From Minwuia sp048007105 (GTDB lineage: Bacteria; Pseudomonadota; Alphaproteobacteria; Minwuiales; Minwuiaceae), in assembly GCF_048007105.1 (NCBI RefSeq), contig NZ_CP180352.1, forward strand, positions 62,001 through 126,000: 64,000 nucleotides of DNA, in the 5' to 3' direction. This document shows positions 1 to 8,541 of the stretch, piece by piece (the first letter of the stretch is position 1; each line of letters begins with the position of its first letter). The position numbers and the translations under genes are program-made. The notes beneath the pieces are model-generated. The model searched no databases and had not been told where the DNA came from. It worked only from the letters and a program-made list of their open reading frames with translations.

Positions 1-1
1 G

Positions 2-844
2 GGCATGATGAATTTCGACGCCGCGACGGCGATGTCCGGATCGCGCTTCGTGGTCATGCGCGGCCAGCTGGCGCGCCTGGAACGGGCGCTGGCCAACTTC
101 TTCATCGACACCCAGACCGAGGAATTCGGCTTCACCGAGATCATCCCGCCCCTGCTGGTGCGCGATCAGGCGGTCTTCGGGACCGGCCAGCTGCCGAAAT
201 TCTCCGAGGACCTGTTCCACACCGACAATGGCTACTGGCTGATCCCGACCTCGGAAGTGCCGCTGACCAACCTTGTGCGCGAACAGATCGTCGATGCCGG
301 CGACCTGCCGATGCGGGTGACGGCGATGACGCCCTGCTTCCGCTCGGAAGCCGGCGCGGCGGGCCGCGACACCCGCGGCATGATCCGCATGCACCAGTTC
401 ACCAAGGTGGAGATGGTCTGCATCACCGCCGACGATCAGTCGGAGGCGGAGCTGGAGCGCATGACCGGCTGCGCCGAGAAGCTGTTGCAGAAGCTCGGCC
501 TCGCCTATCAGGTGATGATGCTTTCGTCGGGAGACATGGGCGCAGGCGCGCGGAAGACCTATGATCTGGAGGTCTGGCTGCCGGGGCAGAACCGCTACCG
601 CGAGATCTCGTCCTGCTCCAACTGCTGGGACTATCAGGCGCGGCGCATGAACGCGCGCTACCGCCCCGAAGGCGAGAAGCGGACCCGCTTCGTGCATACG
701 CTGAACGGCTCGGGCCTGGCGGTGGGCCGCGCGCTGATCGCCGTTCTGGAAAACTACCAGGAGGCCGACGGCAGCGTCCGCGTGCCAGAGGTGCTCGTCC
801 CCTACATGGGCGGGCTCGAGGTCATCGGCGGAAAGGCGGCCTGA
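2..844 (+). CDS. serS: Seryl-tRNA synthetase, 3' part (5' end outside window)
   Basis: Charges tRNA-Ser (and tRNA-Sec where present) with serine in the cytosol. The frame is open from the first full codon, so the gene starts before the window; the N-terminal tRNA-binding coiled-coil arm, roughly 145 residues in a usual enzyme of about 425, is missing only because of the cut. The class II catalytic core is visible: TSEVPLTN, motif 2 FRSEAGAAGRDTRG and motif 3 GSGLAVGRALIAVLENYQ near the C-terminus. The stop lies 3 bp before surE, implying one rightward operon serS-surE-pcm-lytM, an order common in alphaproteobacteria. Confidence 0.97.
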   Translation, partial: GMMNFDAATAMSGSRFVVMRGQLARLERALANFFIDTQTEEFGFTEIIPPLLVRDQAVFGTGQLPKFSEDLFHTDNGYWLIPTSEVPLTNLVREQIVDAGDLPMRVTAMTPCFRSEAGAAGRDTRGMIRMHQFTKVEMVCITADDQSEAELERMTGCAEKLLQKLGLAYQVMMLSSGDMGAGARKTYDLEVWLPGQNRYREISSCSNCWDYQARRMNARYRPEGEKRTRFVHTLNGSGLAVGRALIAVLENYQEADGSVRVPEVLVPYMGGLEVIGGKAA

Positions 845-847
845 TCC

Positions 848-1603
848 ATGCGTATCCTGATCTGCAATGACGATGGCGTCGAAGCGCCCGGCATCAAGGT
901 GCTGGAGAAGGTCGCGCGCGAACTCTCCGACGATGTCTGGATCGTCGCGCCGGCCGCCGAGCAGAGCGGCGCCGGCCGCTCGCTCAGCCTGACGCAGCCG
1001 CTTCGGCTGAATGAGCTCGGCGACCGCCGCTACTCCGTCGTGGGCACGCCCACCGACTGCGTGATGATGGCGCTGCGGAAGGTGCTGGACAGCAAGCCGG
1101 ATCTCTTGCTCTCGGGCGTCAACCGCGGCGCCAACATCGCCGAGGACATCACCTATTCCGGCACCATCGCCGCGGCCATGGAAGGCACCCTGCTGGGCGT
1201 TCCGTCGATCGCGCTCAGCCAGGTCGGCGCGCACGGCCAGGTCATCAAGTGGCAGACCGCCGAGGACTGGGCGCCGAAGGTGATCCGCCGCCTGATCGAC
1301 ACCGGCTGGGCGAAGGACGTGCTGATGAACGTCAACTTCCCCGATGTCGAGCCTGACGAGGTGAACGGCATCCACGCGGTTCCGCACGGCCGCCGCGACC
1401 AGTCGGACGTGACGGTCGACGAACGCATCGACGGCCGCAACATTCCCTATTTCTGGCTGGGCCTCCGCCGGCAACGCTCCATGCCGCCGCCGGGCACGGA
1501 TATCGGCACGATCTGGCGCGGCGGCATCTCCGTCACCCCGATCAGCCTCAACTTCACCGATGCGAAGGCGCTGCAGGCCGCGGGCGAGATATTCGCCGAT
1601 TGA
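848..1603 (+). CDS. surE: 5'/3'-nucleotidase SurE
   Basis: Metal-dependent survival-protein phosphatase that dephosphorylates nucleoside 5'- and 3'-monophosphates in the cytosol. At 251 aa it has normal family length. The metal and active-site residues are in place: NDDG with D8 and D9, S40 in EQSGAGRS, and N92 in SGVNRGAN. The ATG sits 3 bp after the serS stop, and pcm follows 9 bp downstream. surE-pcm-lytM (nlpD) is a classical stress and stationary-phase cluster, so co-expression is inferred. Confidence 0.96.
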   Translation: MRILICNDDGVEAPGIKVLEKVARELSDDVWIVAPAAEQSGAGRSLSLTQPLRLNELGDRRYSVVGTPTDCVMMALRKVLDSKPDLLLSGVNRGANIAEDITYSGTIAAAMEGTLLGVPSIALSQVGAHGQVIKWQTAEDWAPKVIRRLIDTGWAKDVLMNVNFPDVEPDEVNGIHAVPHGRRDQSDVTVDERIDGRNIPYFWLGLRRQRSMPPPGTDIGTIWRGGISVTPISLNFTDAKALQAAGEIFAD

Positions 1604-1612
1604 TGACGCCCC

Positions 1613-2257
1613 ATGCCTGATATCGACCGCAAGATCCGGCTGCTGATGCAGCTTCGGCGGGAGGGCATTACGGACACGGCGGTGCTGCGCGCGATCGAGA
1701 CCGTGCCGCGGGAGCGTTTCGTGCCCGAGGCGCTCAGGACGCAGGCCTATGACAACCTGCCGCTGCCCATCAAGCAGGGCCAGACCATCAGTCAGCCCTA
1801 TGTCGTCGCCTTCATGACCGAGAAGCTGGCGCTGAAGGAGCGGATGAAGGTGCTGGAGATCGGCACGGGTTCCGGCTACCAGGCCGCGGTGCTGGCGCAG
1901 ATATGCCGGCGCGTCTACACCATCGAACGCCATCGCGGGCTCTATCTGGATTCGCGGAAGATGTTCGACGAGCTGGGCCTTCACAGCATCGTCACCCTGC
2001 ACGGCGACGGCATGAAGGGCTGGCCGCAGCAGGCGCCGTTCGACCGCATCATCGTGACAGCCGCCGCCTTCGGACAGGTGCCCGACGCGCTGACCGAACA
2101 GCTGGCGCCAGGCGGTCTGATGCTGATTCCGGTAGGCGACAGCAGCGGCCAGCAGATCGTCCGGGTGACCCGCCACGAGGACGGTACGATCGGGAAGGAG
2201 AATATCCTCCCCGTGCGTTTCGTGCCGCTGGTCTCCGGCATGCCCTCGGGCAGTTGA
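1613..2257 (+). CDS. pcm: Protein-L-isoaspartate O-methyltransferase
   Basis: Transfers a methyl group from S-adenosylmethionine to isoaspartyl residues so that damaged proteins can be repaired. The 214 aa length is normal. The PCMT pre-motif QTISQPYVVAFMTE lies near residues 57-70 and the SAM-binding motif I, VLEIGTGSGYQAAVLA, at 80-95. It is the third gene of the serS-surE-pcm run, with only 9 bp separating it from surE. Confidence 0.96.
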   Translation: MPDIDRKIRLLMQLRREGITDTAVLRAIETVPRERFVPEALRTQAYDNLPLPIKQGQTISQPYVVAFMTEKLALKERMKVLEIGTGSGYQAAVLAQICRRVYTIERHRGLYLDSRKMFDELGLHSIVTLHGDGMKGWPQQAPFDRIIVTAAAFGQVPDALTEQLAPGGLMLIPVGDSSGQQIVRVTRHEDGTIGKENILPVRFVPLVSGMPSGS

Positions 2258-2312
2258 ACGGGCGGCCCGGCAGGCGATTCACAGGGACTTCAAGCTCGGC
2301 TAGGTTCACGCC

Positions 2313-3314
2313 ATGCGGATTCGGTATCTGGCAGCGTTGGTTCTCCTGCTATCCGCGGCCTGCGGCGGCTCGGGGCCGTCGGGACCGCCCACGGTGCACG
2401 ACGCCAACAGCACGCAGGGCGGCACGGTCCGTGTCGAGAGCGGAGAAGACCTGTCCGACGTCGCCCGTCGTGCCGGCGTCTCGGTCCGGGATCTGGTGTC
2501 CGCAAACGAGCTGCAACCGCCCTACGATCTCCGTCCCGGTCAGCGGCTGTTCGTTCCCAGCCTGCGCCTGCACCGCGTGGTGCGGGGCGAATTGATCTCG
2601 GTCATTTCGGAGGCCTACGGCGTCGGGCGCTACGACCTGGCGCGCCTGAACGGCATCGGCCCGCCCTACCGCGTCTTTCCGCGCCAGATCCTGAAAATTC
2701 CGGGCGGCAGCCGCGCCCCTGCCGCGACTCAGGTCGCGCGGGTCCGGACGCCGCCGCCGCTGCCCCCGGAACGGCCACGCGATACAGCCGCCTCCGCCTC
2801 ACCGCCTCGGGCCACCGCTGGACCGCCGCCCGCGACCGCCAAGGCGCCACCGGCGGCAACGCCACGGCGCGCGGCAGTCAGGCCGGCGCCCGGACCGACC
2901 GCGCCGCCTGTCCGGGCCGGCGCCATGGTCTGGCCGGTCGGCGGCCGGGTTGTATCGGGTTTCGGACCCAAGCAGGGCGGCCTGCACAATGACGGCGTCA
3001 ACATCATCGCACCGGAAGGCCGCGAGGTCGGCGCTGCCGGCGCCGGCACGGTGGTCTACGCGGGCAACGAGGTGCGAAGCTTCGGCAATCTGGTGCTGAT
3101 CCGCCATGCGGGCGGCCTTACCACGGCCTATGCGCATCTCGGCGAAATCGCCGTTCGCAAGGGCCAGAAGGTCACGCGCGGCGAGCGGATCGGAACCGTC
3201 GGCCGCAGCGGCGGCGTCAATCCCGCTCAGCTCCACTTCGAGGTGCGGCGAGGCCGGAAGGCACTGGATCCCGTTGCCGAGCTGGGTCCGCTCCCGCCAA
3301 CCCGGCCGTCATAG
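2313..3314 (+). CDS. LysM/M23 (LytM) lipoprotein, NlpD/DipM-like, catalytically degenerate
   Basis: Probable envelope regulator of cell-wall amidases. The 333 aa protein has a lipoprotein-type signal (hydrophobic segment 5-16, Cys17), two LysM peptidoglycan-binding repeats (about 38-82 and 87-130), a Pro/Ala-rich linker (131-204) and a C-terminal LytM domain (206-325). The zinc sites of active M23 peptidases are not intact: the first motif reads HNDGVN rather than HxGxD, and the second is QLHFE rather than HxH; the central H265 remains. This pattern fits non-enzymatic amidase activators such as EnvC, NlpD and DipM. Its position after surE-pcm is that of nlpD. The last 98 bp overlap the convergent MarR gene. 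Confidence 0.88.
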   Translation: MRIRYLAALVLLLSAACGGSGPSGPPTVHDANSTQGGTVRVESGEDLSDVARRAGVSVRDLVSANELQPPYDLRPGQRLFVPSLRLHRVVRGELISVISEAYGVGRYDLARLNGIGPPYRVFPRQILKIPGGSRAPAATQVARVRTPPPLPPERPRDTAASASPPRATAGPPPATAKAPPAATPRRAAVRPAPGPTAPPVRAGAMVWPVGGRVVSGFGPKQGGLHNDGVNIIAPEGREVGAAGAGTVVYAGNEVRSFGNLVLIRHAGGLTTAYAHLGEIAVRKGQKVTRGERIGTVGRSGGVNPAQLHFEVRRGRKALDPVAELGPLPPTRPS

Positions 3315-3798
3315 GCCGTTCGACCGCGGACACGTCCGGTCCCTCGCCGAGAACGCGCTCGAAGATGGCCTGGAGCCGGCTCATGGCCGAATCCAGCGCC
3401 TCGAGTTCGCTGTCGCTGAACTGCGAGATCATCTCGCGCTGCCGGCTCTGCGCCTGCGGCATGGTCTGGTCGTACACCCGCTGCCCGCCATCGCTGAGGC
3501 TGAGGCGGCGCTTGCGGGAGTCCTGCTCATCGGGCCGGTCGGCAATCAGGCGCTTGCGCGAGAGCGTGCTCTTGACCCGGCTGATGACGGCCTTGTCCAT
3601 CAGGGTCCGGTTGGCGATCTCGCTGGGTGACAGGGGGCCGAAAAAGCCGAGGGTGGCGATGATGCGCCATTCCGCCAGCGACAGGCCGCTGCGCTGCTCG
3701 TGCCAGTGCGCGCCGGCCCGGTTGGCCAGCTGCGCCAGGACATTCAGGCGGAAGGTCAGAAAGGCGGAAAGCGGAATGTCGTTGTCATGGTGCGGCAT
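3217..3798 (-). CDS. MarR-family transcriptional regulator
   Basis: Winged-helix DNA-binding regulator of 193 aa. The core LSLAEWRIIATLGFFGPLS, the recognition-helix stretch MDKAVISRVKSTLSRKRLI and the wing DEQDSRKRRLSLSDGG are typical of MarR. The family usually ends near 150 residues; here about 45 extra Pro/Ala/Gly-rich residues run into the 3' end of the convergent LytM gene, so the C-terminus may have been extended by loss of a stop. It starts 21 bp after the histidine kinase upstream on the same strand and is probably co-transcribed with it. The ligand and targets are unknown. Confidence 0.85.
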   Translation of the reverse strand: MPHHDNDIPLSAFLTFRLNVLAQLANRAGAHWHEQRSGLSLAEWRIIATLGFFGPLSPSEIANRTLMDKAVISRVKSTLSRKRLIADRPDEQDSRKRRLSLSDGGQRVYDQTMPQAQSRQREMISQFSDSELEALDSAMSRLQAIFERVLGEGPDVSAVERPMTAGLAGADPARQRDPVPSGLAAPRSGAERD

Positions 3799-3819
3799 TC
3801 ATTCATCGTCCGGCGGTCA

Positions 3820-5217
3820 TCAGGCGGCAACATCGAGGTCGTCCTTCAAGGCAGCCTCGGTCGGCCCGGCAGGCAAACGCAGCCTGACCGTCGTGCCCAT
3901 GCCTGGTGTGGTGTCAAACTCCAGTCGCCCTTGGTAACTTGCTACGAGATCGCGGCAAAAGGAAAGACCCAGCCCCGTCCCGGTCTCGCCCAGCGTACCT
4001 TCGGCTGTGAAGAGATTGGCCGGATCCTCGATCCGGCGCAACACATCCTGGCTCATACCTATACCGCAATCACGTACGACAGCTATGATCTCCTCGCCGT
4101 CGCGCCGGGCCGATATGCTGACCTGTTCGCCGCCCGGCGAGAACTTCAGCGCATTGCTCAACAGGTTGCGGAGGATGGTTTCCAGCCCGCCCGCCTCGGC
4201 CACGGCGGTGATGCCCGGTTCGCATTCCGTCGCGAGCGAGATGTCCTTCTCGCGGAAGCTCTCGCGCAGCGGCGCGCATGCCGCCTCGATCGCCTGGTCC
4301 AGTTGCACCGGCTCGAGCGTGGCGCCGCTCAACTGGTTGCGTCCCCAATACAGCAGGCTCTCGACCAGCGAGAGCGCCTGGGTCGCCGCCGTATGCACCG
4401 TGTCAGCCATCCGTTCGACGCGTTCCGGTTCGCCCTTGCGCACGAACATCCGCAGCGCTTCGGTACCGCCGATCAGGCTGTTGAAGGGCGTTCGGAGGTC
4501 ATGCGCCAGCACCGAGATGAGACGGTCGCGCTTCCGGATTTCCTTGTCGAGTTCAGAGCTCATGCGGCCCGACAGCAACGACATCGACCACAACCCGTAG
4601 ACCACTGCGATCAGGTAGAGGACCGCGATCGTGGATGTCGTGGCCCCGGAATCGGTCAGATAGTCATCGAAGTCCGGACCGAAGCCGACCTTGACGCCGT
4701 AATAGGCGACCGCAGCGGAATAGACCAGAACGATGACGGCAGCCGGCCGACGGGTGCGATTGCCGATCCTTGATGGCGGAATCCAGGGCCTGAGAGAGAT
4801 GAAGAGATACCAACAGGCAAGGAATCCCCAGATCGACAGTACAAGGACCCGCATCCGGTCATCTGGCTGGATCAACGTGAAATAGACGCTGGCGGACGTG
4901 ATCAGCAGCATGCTGATAATCACGGGCCATATCCGGACGTTCAGCGACATGAAGGCCCGGGTACCCAGGATCGCGATGCTGAACCCCCCGATCCCCAACG
5001 TCTCGCCAATGACGATGGACAGCACATTGGGAACCCGGTCCTCTAGCGAAATCAGGAATGCGCCAATCCCGATGACGCCGAACCCGACCGACCACAGCCG
5101 CGCGGCAAGCGCAGCCGCAGCAATAGGCGGACGCCTCTGTGCCTGGATGAAATAGGACACAGAAAGATTCGCGACGAATGCCACGAAAAGAATTGTCTTT
5201 GCGTCGAGGTCGATCAC
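3820..5217 (-). CDS. Membrane-bound sensor histidine kinase (paralogue 1)
   Basis: Autophosphorylating sensor kinase of 465 aa with a GTG start. The N-terminal 210 residues hold six or seven hydrophobic helices with no obvious periplasmic sensor domain, suggesting membrane-embedded sensing. The HisKA H-box VLAHDLRTPFN places the phospho-accepting His at 239; the HATPase domain carries the N-box NLLSNALKF (about 351-359), G1 DCGIGM (383-388) and G2 GTGLGLSF (413-420). It follows a closely similar kinase by 61 bp and precedes a MarR gene. No response regulator is encoded nearby, so the phosphorelay partner is unknown. Confidence 0.9.
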   Translation of the reverse strand: MIDLDAKTILFVAFVANLSVSYFIQAQRRPPIAAAALAARLWSVGFGVIGIGAFLISLEDRVPNVLSIVIGETLGIGGFSIAILGTRAFMSLNVRIWPVIISMLLITSASVYFTLIQPDDRMRVLVLSIWGFLACWYLFISLRPWIPPSRIGNRTRRPAAVIVLVYSAAVAYYGVKVGFGPDFDDYLTDSGATTSTIAVLYLIAVVYGLWSMSLLSGRMSSELDKEIRKRDRLISVLAHDLRTPFNSLIGGTEALRMFVRKGEPERVERMADTVHTAATQALSLVESLLYWGRNQLSGATLEPVQLDQAIEAACAPLRESFREKDISLATECEPGITAVAEAGGLETILRNLLSNALKFSPGGEQVSISARRDGEEIIAVVRDCGIGMSQDVLRRIEDPANLFTAEGTLGETGTGLGLSFCRDLVASYQGRLEFDTTPGMGTTVRLRLPAGPTEAALKDDLDVAA

Positions 5218-5278
5218 GGAATGCCGCGGCTCAGGCTGAAAAGAGCCCTACCCTAGAGCTGGTCGCATTTCCCAATGG

Positions 5279-6640
5279 TTAAACCTGTTCCAGCGGCAGG
5301 CAGATCGTCACATCTGTACCCCGGCCCTTCAGGCTCTCGATGATGAGGCGCCCGCCCTGTGCGTCGACCAGATCGTGGCAGAAGGACAGGCCCAGACCGG
5401 TTCCGGTCTCGCCCAGCGTGCCGGCGACCGTCTCCTGCGCGCCGGGACGGCGCACCTGTTCCAGCGTGTCCGCATCCATGCCCACGCCATCGTCGCCGAT
5501 GGAGAGCTCGGCCATCGCGCCCTTGCGGCCGATCCCGATCCGGATCTCCCCGCCGGGTTCGGAAAACTTGATGGCGTTGGCGAGAATGTTGCGGATCACG
5601 ATCTCCACCGATGCCGCATCGCCCAGCGCGGCGACGTCCGAGCGGTCGGGCGGCGCGCATCTCAGGCTCTTGCGTTCGATGCTGGACTTCATGCTGTGAT
5701 GAACGCGTCCGAAGGCGTCGGACAGGTTCACCGGCCGCAACTCGGCGCCCACCAGTTGAGAGCGCCCCCAGGTCAGCAGGCTCTCGACAAGGGTGTTGGC
5801 CTGGTGCGAGGCCCGGTGTACCTCGCCGGCGGTCTCGAGCACCTTGTTGTGGTCGCCCATGCGGGCATAGAGCTCCATGGCTTCCGTTCCCCCCAGCAGC
5901 AGGTTGAAGGGCGTCCGCAGGTCGTGCGCGAGAACCGAGATCAGGCGGTCGCGGCGGCGGACTTCGCGCCTGAGCGAGGCGCTCATCCGTCCCGTCAGCA
6001 ACGACAACGTCCAGAGCGCGAAGAACATGGAGACCACGATCAACGCGGACACGGTGGCCGCCACGGCGCCCGAACTGAACAGGTTCACCTCCTCCGGCGG
6101 GCGCAGCATCCAGCGGACCGCGATGATCGCGACTGCGATACCGAAGACACCGGCGACGATCGACGCCTGAAGACCGCCACGGATTCCGCCCGCGCCAGCG
6201 GTATGCCAGGGCCGGAGCGTGACGACGAGCCACAGACACAGGGCCGATCCGGCGGCGCACATCGCCACGATGCGCATCCGTTCATCGGGCGAGACGAACC
6301 ACCAGTACGCGGCGCTGAGCACCAGGCAGGATGTCACCGCGGCCGCCGGCCAGTACATGGCGCGTCTCTCGAAGAACGCGCGGAGGCCGATGATCGCGAT
6401 CGCGAAGCCGCCGACGATGAAACTGTCGCCGAACAGGATCGAGATGCCGTCGGGCACCACGCTGCGCAGCGCCATGCCCAGTGAACCGAGCGAGACGCAC
6501 AGGAACCCCACCGACCAGAGACGCGCGGCGCGGGCCGCCGACGGGATCGGCGACCGGCGCTGCGACCAGATGAACCACGCCGTGGCGAGGTTGGTCGCGA
6601 ACGACACGAGGTGGATGGTCCTGATATCGAGTTCCAGCAA
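5279..6640 (-). CDS. Membrane-bound sensor histidine kinase (paralogue 2)
   Basis: Second kinase of the tandem pair, with the same architecture as its neighbour: multi-helix membrane N-terminus, H-box VLAHDLRTPFN at about residue 240, N-box ILANAIKF, G1 DDGVGMD and G2 GTGLGLSF. The frame is open far upstream, but a TTG start at 6640 is chosen because it is preceded by AGAGGG and gives an N-terminus (LELDIRTIHLVSF) that aligns with the paralogue (IDLDAKTILFVAF); the protein is then 453 aa. The pair looks like a gene duplication. Upstream lies a 191 bp AT-richer gap shared with the divergent CoA ligase. Confidence 0.88.
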   Translation of the reverse strand: MLELDIRTIHLVSFATNLATAWFIWSQRRSPIPSAARAARLWSVGFLCVSLGSLGMALRSVVPDGISILFGDSFIVGGFAIAIIGLRAFFERRAMYWPAAAVTSCLVLSAAYWWFVSPDERMRIVAMCAAGSALCLWLVVTLRPWHTAGAGGIRGGLQASIVAGVFGIAVAIIAVRWMLRPPEEVNLFSSGAVAATVSALIVVSMFFALWTLSLLTGRMSASLRREVRRRDRLISVLAHDLRTPFNLLLGGTEAMELYARMGDHNKVLETAGEVHRASHQANTLVESLLTWGRSQLVGAELRPVNLSDAFGRVHHSMKSSIERKSLRCAPPDRSDVAALGDAASVEIVIRNILANAIKFSEPGGEIRIGIGRKGAMAELSIGDDGVGMDADTLEQVRRPGAQETVAGTLGETGTGLGLSFCHDLVDAQGGRLIIESLKGRGTDVTICLPLEQV

Positions 6641-6831
6641 GCAGCCCTCTGATCCCGGTTTCGGTAACGGCTTAGAATTCACTGAATAATATTTGGTGAA
6701 AGGGCCCGCCGAACGCCCCTTTCCCCACCCCCAATCGGCCGAATTGTGACAACCATCGCCCGTCTTGGCCATCGGAGACGCCCGTGCAACTATCCCGGCC
6801 GCAACGGCCCATCTCTGGGGAGGGAGACGCC
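6641..6831. other. Divergent intergenic region
   Basis: Spacer of 191 bp between the leftward kinase pair and the rightward CoA ligase. It contains a local AT-rich patch near 6670-6700, against a GC-rich background, where divergent promoters would be expected. I could not assign -35/-10 pairs with confidence. GGGGAGGGA at 6817-6825 is the ligase ribosome-binding site. Confidence 0.4.
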
Positions 6832-8434
6832 ATGAGCCTTCACGATCACCGCATTCCGGCGCGCGAGCACTGCGTCGTCGCCCACATGCTGCGCCGGCAG
6901 GCCGCGGAGAGGCCCGACAAGGTCTTTGCCGTCTTCGAGGACGGAGAGACCTGGACCTATACCGAGACCCTGTCCCGGGTCCGCCGGGCCGGCCGCCGGG
7001 TTCCGGAAACTGGGCGTCGGACGGGGCGACCATGTCATGTCATGGCTGCCGAACGGCAAGGAAGCCGTCCTGACCTGGTTCGGACTGAACATGCTCGGCG
7101 CGGTCTATGTGCCGATCAACACCAGCTACCGCGGCGGTCTGCTGGAGCATGTCGTGGCGCTGTCGGACGCGAAGCTGATCGTGGTCCACAGCCAGCTGAT
7201 GCCGCGGCTGGCCGATGTCGATCGCGCGCTGCTGACCGACGCCATCGTCGTCGGCGGCGAGGCCACCGGAATCGACGGCCTCACCAATCATCCCGCGGAC
7301 GCGCTGCAGCCCGACGAGGAAGCCGAGGCCGAGGATCCCATCGAGCCCTGGGACAGCCAGTACATCATCTTCACGTCCGGCACGACCGGCCCGTCCAAGG
7401 CGGTGCTGTCCCCCTACCTGCAGGCCTACTCCATGGCCTGCGACAGCTACCACTTCCTCACCGGCGACGACCGGGTGCTGGTCAACCTGCCCCTGTTCCA
7501 TGTCGGCGGCACCATCTTCGTCTATGTCATGCTGGCGCATGGCGGGTCGGTGATGATCGAGAACAGCTTCCGCACCGACGGCTTCTGGGAGTTGGTCCGC
7601 CGTAACGAGATCACCTCGACCTGTCTCGTCGGCGCCATGACGCCCTTCCTGCTGAAGCTGCCGCCGTCCAACCGCGACAGGGACCATCCGATGCGCTCCA
7701 TCGTCACCATCCCGTGGAACGAGGACTCGCTGGCGCTCGGCAAGCGCTACGGCATCGACATGTACACCGGCTTCAACATGACCGAGATCTCCTCCCCCAT
7801 CGTCTCGGAAGCCAACCCGGCGGCGCTCGGCACGGCCGGCAAGCAGCGGGCCGGCGTCGAGTGCCGCGTGGTGGACGAGAACGACTGCGAGGTCGCGCCG
7901 GGCGTGGTCGGCGAACTGATCGTGCGCACCGACCGGCCCTGGGCGATGAATTCGGGCTACTACAAGAACCCCGAGGCCACCGCGAAGGCCTGGCGCAATG
8001 GCTGGTTCCACACCGGCGACGGCTTCAAGTACGACGAGGACGGCAACTTCTTCTTCGTCGACCGCATCAAGGACGCCATCCGCCGCCGCGGCGAGAACAT
8101 CTCCTCCTTCGAGGTCGAGAGCGAGGTGACCCAGTATCCGGCCGTGCGCGAGGCCGCCGCCATCCCGGTCCCCAGCGAGTTCAACGAGGACGAGGTGATG
8201 GTCGTGGTCGCCCCGACGCCCGGCGAGGCCATCGACGCCGAGGCCCTCTTCCGCTTCCTGGAACCGCGCATGGCGCACTTCATGCTGCCCCGCTACATCC
8301 GCATCGTCGACGACCTGCCCAAGACGCCGACGCAGAAGGTGCAGAAGGTCAACCTGAAGGCCGACGGCATCACCGCCGACACCTGGGACCGGGAGAAGGC
8401 CGGTATCAAGGTGAAGGGGGAGCGGATTGCGTGA
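6832..8434 (+). pseudogene. CaiC-like acyl-CoA ligase (AMP-forming), interrupted by a one-base frameshift
   Basis: Adenylate-forming enzyme that would activate a carboxylic acid to its CoA ester. Translation from ATG 6832 (strong GGGGAGGGA ribosome site) gives 53 codons ending ETLSRVRRA; the homologous continuation AAGFRKLGVGRGDHV is in the next frame from 6992. Removing one G near 6991 restores a 533-aa protein. The remainder is intact: P-loop-like IIFTSGTTGPSKAV, the A5-type region TGFNMTEISS, A7/A8 WFHTGDGFKYDEDGNF and DRIKDAIRRRGENISSFEVE, and the C-terminal Lys motif PTQKVQKV. It is either a recently inactivated gene or a sequencing error; the substrate is not determinable. Confidence 0.85.
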
Positions 8435-8541
8435 CGCCGCCGCGGCGCGCTGTCCTCAATCCCCGCATTCGCGATCTTCACGCGCCTTTAAGGGCGGGGT
8501 GCGTTATCTAGGGGGTTCGTGATCATTGTGACGAGCCCCCT

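Noticed and set aside
5375..6484. 369-codon plus-strand frame over the second histidine kinase
   Set aside because: Antisense shadow; no motif, and the opposite strand has complete kinase motifs.
7040..8278. 412-codon antisense frame over the CoA ligase
   Set aside because: Shadow frame with low-complexity composition opposite a clear enzyme.
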